This document shows, piece after piece, positions 1-8,440 of a stretch of 64,000 nucleotides of DNA; position 1 is the first letter of the stretch; every line of letters starts with the position of its first letter. A program made the position numbers and the translations under genes. Origin of the DNA: BJGV01 sp964196335 (GTDB lineage: Bacteria; Pseudomonadota; Gammaproteobacteria; Burkholderiales; Nitrosomonadaceae); the NCBI GenBank assembly GCA_965238155.1, contig OZ250175.1:434001-498000 (forward strand). The letters are read 5' to 3'. The notes under the pieces are model-generated. The model was not told where the DNA came from and made no database searches. It worked only from the letters and a program-made list of their open reading frames with translations.

Positions 1-422
1 GTACCGGCACCAGGGCATAAGCGATGAATGATGTAGCGGGTGGTGTTACCTGCAGCGTCTGTAGCCAATACGACTGATCCGGCCCAGTTTGCAATGTCTG
101 TCCAGTCTAAAGTGGCATCATTTGCCGGGGGGTTTGCATAATAGCCGCTTACAGTAATGTCGGTATCGAGCGCTGTAGTGCCCGCCTGTGTCAGCAGCCA
201 CTGAAAACCGGTTTCAATGCCCAGATCAGTGGCATTAAGGGTGGCTTGTTTAAAAACAAGATTACCGGCGATCAGGTTGCCGGTATCCACTGAGCGCAAC
301 ATCCCGATTCCGGCAAGTGACATTGCCACCAATACTATTAATGCGATAAATAGCACTACACCTCTTTGCTTCAGTGGGGTGCGTGACATTTTTGGTTTAA
401 ATTGTCCGTATTGATTTTTCAT
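1..422 (-). CDS. pilX: PilX-like minor pilin assembly protein (partial, 3' end off window)
   Basis: The first 140 codons of a type IV pilus assembly protein of the PilX family lie on the minus strand. A basic N-terminus is followed by one hydrophobic segment (about residues 21-41) and the GNLIAGN stretch typical of PilX N-terminal domains. PilX-type proteins belong to the minor-pilin set that primes pilus assembly in the inner membrane and periplasm. The ATG overlaps the TGA of pilW by one base (TGATG), which implies translational coupling and the same operon. The gene is cut by the window edge, so its C-terminus and any pilY1 beyond it cannot be judged. Confidence 0.85.
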   Translation of the reverse strand, partial: MKNQYGQFKPKMSRTPLKQRGVVLFIALIVLVAMSLAGIGMLRSVDTGNLIAGNLVFKQATLNATDLGIETGFQWLLTQAGTTALDTDITVSGYYANPPANDATLDWTDIANWAGSVVLATDAAGNTTRYIIHRLCPGAG

Positions 423-1468
423 CAGAATGTCCAGATCAAATTTCTTAAAGGTATCGTTGTCTGAAATACTTTGTAGCGATAACAGTTCCAGTCCGGAACA
501 CCGGAAACATCAAATGTACCGCCTGACCAGGGGATGTTGCTGCTGGCTGTTACGTTACAGTCACGCTCAGGCCTCGTGCTCTGAGATAGCAAACCGACCC
601 GGACTATTCCTACCTGATCCCAGGAGGCAGGGGCCAATGCATCACAGGTATTAAAAGTTGTTGGCGGAGTGTTTACGATATCCTTGCAGTACACTGCCTG
701 CAGGTTAACAATGTTATCGGCAATTTCTGCAGCCGTTAAATCAAGTATCGATTGCACGGTAAGCGTATTATTTACAACCGCATATTGATTCAGAGTGGGT
801 GTGGGACCCAGGTTGTAAATCAGGGCATTTGAAGTGTATACAACTCCATGCCCGCCTGTCGGATTATAATCGACGGAATCAGTATGAGTTATGGTGTCTG
901 CCAGACCTCCGGTTGGTAATGCGGATGCCTCGGCCAGCGTACAGTTCAGTCCGCCTTCAGCAGCAACTACTAAATCACCTACCCTGAAGCCATATCGGTT
1001 GCTTACCTTAAAGTCCTCTGTCGTTGAGGCCATATTCTGGACCTGCTGAACGGAAGCCAGTCCATTTGCTGAGTTACCATAGAGGACTGTGATAGTGTCA
1101 GAGGCGGCTCCCACTCCGGTAGTAGCATTGTTACCTGCTCCCTGGGTAATAAGAACCGGCTGTAATGCAAAATTAAAATTAGTTGTCGTGCGGATATCAT
1201 TATAGGCGAGTACATTACAACCCAGATGAGTCGTATCATTTACGCCATATCCTGCCATACGGAGATCACGTTCTATAGAGTACAGGGCCAGCAACCCGTT
1301 TTGTTGCGCATCACTACCGGATACGGAGGTACGTTTGTATTTTTCAGAGACTGAAAATACCTGGAAAATTACAATTGAGCCGAGTATCGCAATAATCACC
1401 CCTACCATTAGTTCTACCAGGCTAAAACCTGCAGACCGGCTTCGTGAGTTGTGTTTTGTCATCATCAT
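422..1468 (-). CDS. pilW: PilW-type minor pilin assembly protein
   Basis: This is a type IV pilus minor-pilin-like protein of about 348 residues. A short basic leader ends in G followed by FSLVELMVG, a class III (prepilin peptidase) cleavage site with the conserved Glu at +5, then a hydrophobic helix. The large remainder is rich in Thr, Asn and Gly, as is usual for the PilW periplasmic domain. The open frame extends to a TTG at 1495 that overlaps pilV; I prefer the ATG cluster at 1468-1462 because it gives a normal leader length. It lies between pilV and pilX in one operon. Confidence 0.85.
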   Translation of the reverse strand: MMMTKHNSRSRSAGFSLVELMVGVIIAILGSIVIFQVFSVSEKYKRTSVSGSDAQQNGLLALYSIERDLRMAGYGVNDTTHLGCNVLAYNDIRTTTNFNFALQPVLITQGAGNNATTGVGAASDTITVLYGNSANGLASVQQVQNMASTTEDFKVSNRYGFRVGDLVVAAEGGLNCTLAEASALPTGGLADTITHTDSVDYNPTGGHGVVYTSNALIYNLGPTPTLNQYAVVNNTLTVQSILDLTAAEIADNIVNLQAVYCKDIVNTPPTTFNTCDALAPASWDQVGIVRVGLLSQSTRPERDCNVTASSNIPWSGGTFDVSGVPDWNCYRYKVFQTTIPLRNLIWTF

Positions 1469-1475
1469 GTTTGTG

Positions 1476-1922
1476 TTATCCGTTGATGTAAGCAATTACT
1501 AAGTGGTTTCGCTGTGCAGTTGCATTTGGTGCCCGCCAGAAGATTTGCACCTGAACCTGATTACTAGCTCCCAGAGTAATAGTCGGCTGGTTTGCCGCAT
1601 CGGTTACTCCGGGTAACTGAAGTGCCCCGCTTTGGATCTCGGTAGCCCAGGCACGCGTATCAATATTGCCGGTACCGGTGGTTGTGCAGGGGTTACACGC
1701 ATAGCTTGCAAGATTTGCCCGGTCAGCCCAGATCTGACCAAGGATCCGGTTAGTCAGAAAACCGGCATCGGAACGATATTTGGACTCAGACACGGTATTT
1801 ATTGCGGTAGCCTGCATGCCCATCAGCGCAAGTATGCCCATGGAAAAAATCAGAATAGCGATCAGAGCTTCCAGAAGCATGGAGCCTTTTTGTTTTTTTC
1901 GTAATTGTTGAGTATTCATCAT
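1476..1922 (-). CDS. pilV: PilV-type minor pilin
   Basis: Small minor pilin (148 residues). The leader ends KQKG, followed by SMLLEALIAI, a prepilin peptidase site with Glu at +5, then a hydrophobic helix to about residue 35. The remaining domain contains a CNPC pair that may form a disulfide. A strong ribosome site (AAGGAGT) lies just upstream of the ATG at 1922. It follows fimT by six bases and is followed at once by pilW. The PilV label rests on size, leader and operon position between fimT and pilW; minor pilins diverge fast, so the family letter is less certain than the class. Confidence 0.83.
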   Translation of the reverse strand: MMNTQQLRKKQKGSMLLEALIAILIFSMGILALMGMQATAINTVSESKYRSDAGFLTNRILGQIWADRANLASYACNPCTTTGTGNIDTRAWATEIQSGALQLPGVTDAANQPTITLGASNQVQVQIFWRAPNATAQRNHLVIAYING

Positions 1923-1928
1923 GACTCC

Positions 1929-2450
1929 TTAGCATCCTCTCGGATCGCTTGAGGGGTGAGACGGATCACATGCACGTGCTGTTCCCCCTGTATTAATCGT
2001 AATTCGTAATTCCTTAGTCTCGGCAGCAGGAATGACGGTACTATCCAAATCAATCTGTGTAATTGGTGTCAGGTTGGTAACCCTGCCAAGTCCGTTAAAA
2101 TCTACTGTGGTTGCAGTACCCGGTGTAACGGTCATAGTGGTATTTCCTGTGCCTTCCGTAGCAGGGCGTGTCTGAATTACAGTACCCGATAGTACTTCTG
2201 CAACCGTCCAGCTTGTATCTGCATTCAGGGTCACCCGCACTCCCCTGTTAAGGCGCACCGCCTCTGCCCGTGCTAACTGAAAACCTGCCAACACACTTTC
2301 AGTGGTACTGCGAATTTTAGTATTGGCGATCCATTGATTAAAACTTGGGAGGGCTAACATAGTTAACACAGCGAATACGGCAACCGTGATCAGTAATTCA
2401 ATCAACGTAAACCCTCGTTCACAGGAGGATGTCTTGTGCGTAGTTAACAT
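1929..2450 (-). CDS. fimT: FimT/GspH-like minor pilin
   Basis: A type IV prepilin-like protein of 173 residues. The leader ends ERG, then FTLIELLITVAVFAV, with Glu at +5 of the mature protein, and a GspH/FimT-like domain follows in which the ARAEAVRLNRGVRV stretch is characteristic. Two Cys near the C-terminus could form a disulfide. The frame is open to 2495, but the ATG at 2450 has an AAGGA site eight bases upstream and gives the normal leader length, so I chose it. It overlaps the end of the upstream pilin gene by seven bases, which indicates an operon. Confidence 0.85.
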   Translation of the reverse strand: MLTTHKTSSCERGFTLIELLITVAVFAVLTMLALPSFNQWIANTKIRSTTESVLAGFQLARAEAVRLNRGVRVTLNADTSWTVAEVLSGTVIQTRPATEGTGNTTMTVTPGTATTVDFNGLGRVTNLTPITQIDLDSTVIPAAETKELRITINTGGTARACDPSHPSSDPRGC

Positions 2451-2923
2451 GACCCGTCCTTTTTGGTAACCCAGCAACCGGCGGTTAACGTCCATCCTGT
2501 TGCCACTGAAGCAGTGGCTTTTGCATTGGCTTGATCTATCGTATAGTCAAAACCTGTCATCCCTTCACTTGTATTTCCCAGTGCACGCACCTGAAATGTT
2601 GCCACGGTCAATGTCGGGCAACTGTAAGTAAATGCACGTGCGTTACTGCCCGTTGGAAGAGGGGCAACTGTCCCTCCAACACAGGCTCCGACATAGGTAC
2701 GATTGTCCTGATAGAACTGTTCAAGCTTTATTCTCATATCACCAAGGTTTGATGTAGCCTCGGTAATTTTTCCGCGGATTATATAGTCACGATAGGCCGG
2801 AATAGCAATTGCTGAAAGGATGCCGATAATACCCAGCACTATTAACAGCTCAAGCAGAGTGAAGCCCTCTTGCTGCCAGGTTTTTGCAATTCCTTCAACC
2901 TTTGTTTTCTTTCGTTCTTTCAT
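2444..2923 (-). CDS. pilE: Type IV pilin, PilE/PilA-like
   Basis: A type IV pilin of about 159 residues and the first gene of the minor-pilin operon. The leader ends QQEG, followed by FTLLELLIVLGIIGILSAI, with the methylated Phe at +1 and Glu at +5. After the helix comes IPAYRDYIIRGKITEA, the usual start of the PilE head domain, and paired Cys near the C-terminus that may close a D-loop. The ATG at 2923 follows a GGAG site by six bases; an earlier in-frame ATG at 2938 lies upstream of that site and is less likely. Whether it is the major pilin or a PilE-type minor pilin cannot be decided here. Its place at the head of fimT-pilV-pilW-pilX favours a minor pilin. Confidence 0.82.
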   Translation of the reverse strand: MKERKKTKVEGIAKTWQQEGFTLLELLIVLGIIGILSAIAIPAYRDYIIRGKITEATSNLGDMRIKLEQFYQDNRTYVGACVGGTVAPLPTGSNARAFTYSCPTLTVATFQVRALGNTSEGMTGFDYTIDQANAKATASVATGWTLTAGCWVTKKDGSC

Positions 2924-3169
2924 TACAATCTCCTTCATGGCTGCAGATTAGTGAACAGAAAGTACATCTGCAAGCGGTTGCCGATGACTGGCTCATAGAA
3001 AATGACAGACGGTTTCATTAGATGAATAAACGGCATAGATTCAATACGACTTGAATCATATATTACGGGAGGGAGAACTTTCTGGCAGGTGATTAAGATG
3101 GTAATTTGTCAGGGAAAATCTGTTTTCATTTATCTGGAATGTAAGATGTCTTAAGCGGGGAATAATTTT

Positions 3170-4273
3170 TTGGCAACTGATATTGTTGTTATAGGCGGAG
3201 GGGTAATCGGGCTTACCATAGCGCATGAGCTGTTGCGGCTGGGTGCGAAAGTGAGCATACTGGAACGTAGCTGCTGCGGGAGAGAGGCTTCCTGGGCGGG
3301 TGGCGGAATACTTTCGCCGTTGTTGCCCTGGGATTATCCGGACTCAGTGACGCAGTTAACACAATTCAGTAACCGATTGTTACCGGGATTGACTGAAACG
3401 CTCCGACAAGAAACAGGGATTGATCCGGAATACCGGGCTTGTGGCATGCTGGTGCTTCCCGATATGAATAATATGCAAGGTACTCAATTTACCGGAGCTA
3501 AGGATTGGTGCGCGCGCAACGCTTTTCCTCTGAAAATGGTATACCCGAATGAAATTTTTCCAAAGCTCACATTTGGCGGATTCGCAGATAAATCAGCGTT
3601 GTGGCTCTCCTCAGTTGCACAAGTGCGTAGTCCCAGATTATTGCAGGCGCTGAAAAGGTCAGTAGAATTATCTGGTGGTTCTATCATGGAACACACTCAG
3701 GTTACAGGTTGGCGGATGGGGCAAAGCCAGGTTGAAGCAGTTATTACTGATCGGGGGGAATATTCGGGTGAGAACTATATTGTTGCGGCCGGAGCGTGGA
3801 GCCGTGAAATACTTGATAAATACGCATTAAATATTAACATTTACCCTGTGCGGGGGCAGATGTTACTTTTTAAAGTGGAGGCAGGTTTGCTTGATACAGT
3901 TGTATTACAAAATGGTTTTTACCTGATACCGCGCCAGGACGGATATATACTTGCAGGGAGCACTACAGAGGATGCCGGATTTGATAAAAGTGTTACTACA
4001 GATGCGCGTAAGAAATTACTTGAAAGAGCACATAAACTTTTACCTGCACTGACTGAAAAAACTTTAGTTGGACACTGGACAGGGCTCCGACCGGGCTCTC
4101 CTGAAAATATACCGGTTATTAACCGCCATCCTGTTTTTGATAATCTTTATTTAAATAGCGGCCATCACCGCTATGGTGTGACTATGGCGCCCGGCAGCGC
4201 ACATCTTTTATCAAACATGATCATGAACACCTCTCAGCCATTTGATGTTACTCCCTATCAATGGCCTGCATGA
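3170..4273 (+). CDS. thiO: Glycine oxidase ThiO, FAD-dependent
   Basis: FAD-dependent amine oxidase of the DAO family, 367 residues. The N-terminus carries the dinucleotide motif GGGVIG (about residues 9-14) and the acidic end of the second beta strand (ILERS). The C-terminal GLRPGSPENIPVI and GHHRYGVTMAPGSAH segments are typical of ThiO/glycine oxidase, which supplies iminoglycine for thiazole synthesis in thiamine biogenesis. Translation begins at a TTG; no ATG lies near enough to preserve the FAD motif. No other thi gene is adjacent, so the thiamine role comes from family knowledge. It is divergent from the pilin operon. Confidence 0.85.
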   Translation: MATDIVVIGGGVIGLTIAHELLRLGAKVSILERSCCGREASWAGGGILSPLLPWDYPDSVTQLTQFSNRLLPGLTETLRQETGIDPEYRACGMLVLPDMNNMQGTQFTGAKDWCARNAFPLKMVYPNEIFPKLTFGGFADKSALWLSSVAQVRSPRLLQALKRSVELSGGSIMEHTQVTGWRMGQSQVEAVITDRGEYSGENYIVAAGAWSREILDKYALNINIYPVRGQMLLFKVEAGLLDTVVLQNGFYLIPRQDGYILAGSTTEDAGFDKSVTTDARKKLLERAHKLLPALTEKTLVGHWTGLRPGSPENIPVINRHPVFDNLYLNSGHHRYGVTMAPGSAHLLSNMIMNTSQPFDVTPYQWPA

Positions 4274-4368
4274 ATACTAAAAAATATTATTTCTGTACAT
4301 CTCTCCTGCTTTATCCACAGAGGACACGGTGGTAACATTAACGTACTTCAACAAAAAGTACAGACGTC

Positions 4369-5094
4369 ATGGCAGGGCACAGCAAGTGGGCAAACATCAA
4401 ACACAAGAAGGCTGCAACAGATGCCAGGCGCGGTAAGATTTTTACCCGGGTTATCAAGGAAATAACGGTTGCTGCACGACTGGGTGGTGGTGAGACAGCA
4501 AGTAATCCGAGACTACGTTTAGCGGTTGACAAGGCCTATGAGCAAAACATGCCTAAGGACAACATAGAGCGTGCAATTAAACGTGGTAGTGGTGATCTGG
4601 AAGGTGTAAATTACGAAGAAATTCGTTATGAAGGTTATGGCATTGCAGGTGCAGCTGTAGTAGTAGACTGTATGACAGACAATCGTGTACGAACCGTTGC
4701 AGACGTACGACACGCTTTTACCAAACATGGCGGTAATCTGGGAGCAGATGGGTCGGTTCTGTTTTTATTTAAACATTGTGGCCAGCTTTTTTTTGCTCCG
4801 GGTACCAACGAAGACAAGCTAGTGGAAGCTGCACTGGAAACAGGTGCCGAGGATGTAATCAATAACGATGACGGTAGTATTGAAGTTATTACCCCACCGT
4901 ATGAATTTATAACTATTAAAGCTGCTTTGGAGAAATCAGGTTTCAAAGCCGAGTTGGCTGCGGTGACCATGAAGCCGGACAATGAAGTTATACTAACAGG
5001 TGAAAACGCAGTAAAAATGCAAAAGTTACTGGATGCACTTGAAAGCATAGATGATGTACAGGAAGTTTTTACCTCAGCAGTAATTGATAGTTAA
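4369..5094 (+). CDS. yebC: YebC/PmpR family regulator (TACO1-like)
   Basis: YebC family protein of normal length (241 residues). It starts with the family signature MAGHSKWANIKHKKAATD and has the internal RAIKRGSG and YEGYGIAGAAVVVDCMTDN segments. Family members bind DNA as transcriptional regulators (PmpR) or help translation of proline stretches (TACO1-like); the sequence does not decide between these. It sits directly upstream of ruvC, an arrangement common in proteobacteria, and the 22-base gap suggests cotranscription with ruvCAB. Confidence 0.93.
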   Translation: MAGHSKWANIKHKKAATDARRGKIFTRVIKEITVAARLGGGETASNPRLRLAVDKAYEQNMPKDNIERAIKRGSGDLEGVNYEEIRYEGYGIAGAAVVVDCMTDNRVRTVADVRHAFTKHGGNLGADGSVLFLFKHCGQLFFAPGTNEDKLVEAALETGAEDVINNDDGSIEVITPPYEFITIKAALEKSGFKAELAAVTMKPDNEVILTGENAVKMQKLLDALESIDDVQEVFTSAVIDS

Positions 5095-5116
5095 TTTTTT
5101 ATCTGACAGGTGACAT

Positions 5117-5635
5117 ATTCGCATTCTAGGTATTGACCCGGGCTTGCGCATAACTGGTTTTGGGGCCATCGATATAACTGGCAATAAATTAACTTATGTC
5201 AGTAGTGGCCGCATCAAAACTTTAGATGTCGAGCTGCCATTACGTCTGAAATCAATCATGGATAACCTCAATGAAGTTATCGCGCAATATCATCCCGATC
5301 AGATTGCAGTAGAGCAGGTATTCGTTAACATTAATCCAAAGTCAACGCTGATGCTCGGGCAGGCACGAGGGGCAGCAATTTGTGCAGCTGTATTAAATGA
5401 TCTTTTTGTTGCCGAGTACACTGCACTGCAAATCAAACAGGCGGTTGTCGGTAACGGTCACGCAAAGAAAGAGCAGGTTCAGGAAATGGTGAAGCGTTTG
5501 TTAGGTCTTCCTGCCAGGCCTGGTGCTGATGCAGCGGATGCGCTTGCTTGTGCTATATGTCATGCTCATGGTGGTTTGGGCTTAGGTGAGACATCAACAG
5601 AAGGTTACAGTATGAAACGCGGAAGACTGGCATGA
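5117..5635 (+). CDS. ruvC: Holliday junction resolvase RuvC (apparent ATT start)
   Basis: RuvC endonuclease, which cleaves Holliday junctions brought by RuvAB. Read from an ATT codon at 5117 the protein is 172 residues and the four catalytic acids fall at the E. coli positions: Asp7 in GIDPG, Glu66 in VEQVF, and Asp138 and Asp141 in ADAADA. The in-frame stop TGA at 5111 leaves only CAT, ATT and following codons before a TTG at 5144, and that TTG would remove Asp7. An AGGTGA ribosome site lies just before the ATT. The natural reading is therefore initiation at ATT, or a base change of an original ATG. It overlaps ruvA by ATGA. Confidence 0.9.
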   Translation: MRILGIDPGLRITGFGAIDITGNKLTYVSSGRIKTLDVELPLRLKSIMDNLNEVIAQYHPDQIAVEQVFVNINPKSTLMLGQARGAAICAAVLNDLFVAEYTALQIKQAVVGNGHAKKEQVQEMVKRLLGLPARPGADAADALACAICHAHGGLGLGETSTEGYSMKRGRLA

Positions 5636-6216
5636 TCGGGAGATTAACGGGCTTATTATTAGAAAAGCAGCCGCCTTTGGTGCTACTTGACGTGCAGGGT
5701 GTGGGATATGAAGTCAATGTGCCGATGAGTACATTCTATACCCTGCCGGCTACTGGCGAGAAAATTATTCTTCATACTTATCTTGTAGTACGGGAAGATG
5801 TGCATTTGTTGTTCGGCTTTGCAACTGAAACTGAGCGACAGGCTTTTCGCCAACTCGTAAAAATTTCCGGTGTGGGAGCAAGAACTGCGTTAGCAGTTTT
5901 GTCAGGGTTAAGTGTCACTGACTTACACCAGGCGGTGGTAGCTCAGGACAGCAGACAGATTATTAAAGTTCCGGGAATTGGCAAAAAAACTGCTGAGCGG
6001 TTACTGTTGGAATTGCGTGACAAACTTAGTTCTGACATGATTGGTACTGACAGCCTCGTATCTTCTTCAAAGGTAAATAATGACGTGCTCAATGCTTTGT
6101 TGTCATTGGGTTATAATGAGCGCGAAGCTGGTTGGGCAATTAAACAATTATCCTCAGATGTTACCGTATCCGAGGGGATACGGCAGGCACTTAAACTTCT
6201 GTCAAAGGAAAGGTAG
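5632..6216 (+). CDS. ruvA: Holliday junction helicase subunit RuvA
   Basis: RuvA (194 residues) forms the tetrameric platform that binds four-way junctions and recruits RuvB. Visible parts are the N-terminal OB-fold starting MIGRLTG, paired helix-hairpin-helix segments (VKISGVGARTALAVLSGL and VPGIGKKTAERLLLELRDK), and a C-terminal three-helix domain (LNALLSLGYNEREA) that contacts RuvB. The ATGA overlap with ruvC implies coupled translation, and ruvB follows after 26 bases. Confidence 0.96.
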   Translation: MIGRLTGLLLEKQPPLVLLDVQGVGYEVNVPMSTFYTLPATGEKIILHTYLVVREDVHLLFGFATETERQAFRQLVKISGVGARTALAVLSGLSVTDLHQAVVAQDSRQIIKVPGIGKKTAERLLLELRDKLSSDMIGTDSLVSSSKVNNDVLNALLSLGYNEREAGWAIKQLSSDVTVSEGIRQALKLLSKER

Positions 6217-6242
6217 CGTGGGTATTCAGCCTGTATTGTTGA

Positions 6243-7280
6243 ATGATTGAAACTGAACGATTAATAACTACTGCTCCCGTTTCTTCTCAGGAAGAGGCCG
6301 TAGAGTTGGCTCTGCGTCCGAAGCGCCTGGACGAATATGTTGGTCAGGAAAAGATACGCGGACAGTTGCAGATATTTATTGAGGCAGCAGGGAATCGTAA
6401 GGAAGCCCTTGATCATGTGTTGTTGTATGGCCCTCCTGGGTTAGGTAAGACTACACTTGCCCATATAATTGCAAGAGAAATGGGGGTGAGTTTGCGCCAT
6501 ACTTCTGGTCCTGTACTGGAGCGCCCCGGTGATCTGGCAGCACTTCTGACTAACCTTGAGCCTAACGACGTACTGTTTATTGATGAAATACATCGCCTTT
6601 CTCCGGTGGTAGAAGAAATCCTCTATCCTGCGCTTGAAGATTATCAGCTTGATATCATGATTGGTGAAGGTCCTGCGGCACGCTCGGTTAAGCTCGACTT
6701 ACCCCCTTTTACTTTAGTGGGAGCGACTACCCGTGCCGGCATGCTGACCAACCCGCTACGTGATCGCTTTGGTATTGTTTCACGACTGGAATTCTATTCT
6801 TCTGATGAACTTACCAAAATCGTAACGCGTTCAGCCGGGGTGCTGAACGTAGAGATTTCTCCCGGTGGTGCGACAGAAATTGCTCTTCGTTCACGTGGAA
6901 CACCGCGGATTGTTAATAGACTCTTACGCAGGGTACGGGACTTTGCTGAAGTCAAAGCGGAAGGTAATATCAGCCAAACTGTGGCAGATGCTGCGCTGAC
7001 GATGTTGGATGTAGATAGCATTGGCCTTGATGTGATGGACAGAAAGTTACTTTTGTCAGTAATAGAAAAATTTGGTGGTGGTCCCGTCGGAGTTGATAAT
7101 CTGGCTGCGGCTATCAGTGAGGAGCGGGACACTATAGAGGATGTGCTGGAACCATATCTGATACAGCAGGGTTTCCTGAAACGTACGCCACGCGGCCGTA
7201 TGGCCACGAGTATTGCTTACCAACATTTTGGAATAGCACTAAAAAAGGGGTTAAGCAGCAATCTGTGGGAAGAAAAATAA
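6243..7280 (+). CDS. ruvB: Holliday junction branch-migration ATPase RuvB
   Basis: AAA+ motor (345 residues) that drives branch migration with RuvA. It has Walker A GPPGLGKTT near residue 63, Walker B LFIDEIHRL near 113, the sensor segment LVGATTRAG and the arginine-finger region LRDRFGIVSRLEFY. The C-terminal winged helix ends in GRMATSIAYQHFG. Length is normal and there are no missing motifs. Confidence 0.97.
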   Translation: MIETERLITTAPVSSQEEAVELALRPKRLDEYVGQEKIRGQLQIFIEAAGNRKEALDHVLLYGPPGLGKTTLAHIIAREMGVSLRHTSGPVLERPGDLAALLTNLEPNDVLFIDEIHRLSPVVEEILYPALEDYQLDIMIGEGPAARSVKLDLPPFTLVGATTRAGMLTNPLRDRFGIVSRLEFYSSDELTKIVTRSAGVLNVEISPGGATEIALRSRGTPRIVNRLLRRVRDFAEVKAEGNISQTVADAALTMLDVDSIGLDVMDRKLLLSVIEKFGGGPVGVDNLAAAISEERDTIEDVLEPYLIQQGFLKRTPRGRMATSIAYQHFGIALKKGLSSNLWEEK

Positions 7281-7295
7281 GAAAGATATTAAAAC

Positions 7296-7733
7296 ATGGG
7301 GAAAGATATTAAAACTGATCTGAAAACAGATTCTGCTTTTACTCTTCCTGTCCGGGTTTATTACCAGGATACAGATGCAGGGGGTGTGGTCTATCATTCA
7401 ACCTATTTAAATTTTATGGAGCGTGCCCGTTACGAATGGATGCGTGAACTGGATTTGGATATAAAATCGTTAACTCAGGTACACAAGGTACTGTTTATGA
7501 TACGTTCGCTGAATATTGAATATTTTAAGCCTGCGCTGCTGGATGATTTGCTGCATGTGACAGTACAGGTTGCTGATCTTGGCAGGGCCCGCATAATACT
7601 TTCCCAGCATGTTCTCCGCGGGCATGCCACGCTAGCCAGCGCAACTACTCAGGTAGTGTGTGTAGGTGCCGATACACTTAAATTAGCAAGTTTACCCGCT
7701 TCATTACGACATAAATTTGGAAACCTCTCATGA
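7296..7733 (+). CDS. ybgC: Acyl-CoA thioesterase YbgC (hotdog fold)
   Basis: Hotdog-fold thioesterase of 145 residues, first gene of the tol-pal cluster. The active-site segment is YYQDTDAGGVVYHSTY (about residues 22-37) with the catalytic Asp, followed by FMERARYEWM. In other bacteria YbgC hydrolyses acyl-CoA and associates with phospholipid synthesis enzymes. A 15-base direct repeat (7281-7295 and 7301-7315) brackets the start codon, so the first codons look like a small local duplication. It ends in ATGA overlap with tolQ. Confidence 0.92.
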   Translation: MGKDIKTDLKTDSAFTLPVRVYYQDTDAGGVVYHSTYLNFMERARYEWMRELDLDIKSLTQVHKVLFMIRSLNIEYFKPALLDDLLHVTVQVADLGRARIILSQHVLRGHATLASATTQVVCVGADTLKLASLPASLRHKFGNLS

Positions 7734-8416
7734 ATGCAACTGTTACTCAGGACATGTCTATTTTTACACTTATTGGTTCCGCCAGCATACCGGTACAACT
7801 AGTAATGGTAATGCTGCTGATTGCTTCCTTTTTATCCTGGTGGTTCATTTTTAGAAAGTTCTATACCATCAGGGAGGAAACAAAGCAAAGCGATGAGTTT
7901 GAAAATATTTTTTGGAAGGGTGCTGACCTTAATGAACTCTACCAAAGTGTATTAAGTGCACGTTATACAACAGGTAGTATGGAAAGAATTTTTGAAGCGG
8001 GATTCCGGGAATTTATCAAACATGATCGCCAGTCAGGAACAGATGTAGGCGCTGTAATGGATGGTACCCGCCGCGCAATGAGAGCGACGTATCAGCGTGA
8101 AATGGACAGGCTTGAAGCCCAGCTGTCTTTTCTTGCCACAGTAGGGTCAGTAAGTCCATACATTGGTTTGTTTGGTACCGTGTGGGGAATTATGAACTCT
8201 TTTCGTGGTCTATCAAATGTTACGCAGGCAACCATTGCCCATGTTGCGCCGGGTATTGCCGAGGCATTAATTGCAACAGCAATGGGATTGTTTGCTGCAA
8301 TTCCTGCAGTTATAGCTTATAACCGTTATGCCACTGACATCGATCGACTGGCAACACGTTTTGAAAGTTTCATGGAAGAGTTGTCAAATGTATTGCAGCG
8401 CCAGGCTACTGGATAA
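7730..8416 (+). CDS. tolQ: Tol-Pal system proton channel subunit TolQ
   Basis: Inner-membrane protein of 228 residues in the MotA/TolQ/ExbB family. Three hydrophobic segments are visible: about residues 20-40, 135-155 (SVSPYIGLFGTVWGIM) and 170-195. With TolR it uses the proton gradient to energise TolA, keeping the outer membrane attached during division. It overlaps ybgC by four bases and tolR starts 24 bases after its stop. Confidence 0.96.
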   Translation: MNATVTQDMSIFTLIGSASIPVQLVMVMLLIASFLSWWFIFRKFYTIREETKQSDEFENIFWKGADLNELYQSVLSARYTTGSMERIFEAGFREFIKHDRQSGTDVGAVMDGTRRAMRATYQREMDRLEAQLSFLATVGSVSPYIGLFGTVWGIMNSFRGLSNVTQATIAHVAPGIAEALIATAMGLFAAIPAVIAYNRYATDIDRLATRFESFMEELSNVLQRQATG

Positions 8417-8440
8417 GAATAATTTAACGGGATAAGTTTC

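Noticed and set aside
2960..3000. Possible sigma54 promoter for the pilin operon on the minus strand (GGCAACCGCTTGC)
   Set aside because: The GG and GC elements are nine bases apart, not ten, which normally abolishes sigma54 recognition.
2939..3169. TPP riboswitch upstream of thiO
   Set aside because: No recognisable conserved TPP core in this stretch; no thi operon follows.
4635..5048. Long antisense frame across yebC
   Set aside because: Ser/Thr-rich shadow of the yebC reading frame; no start signal or motif.
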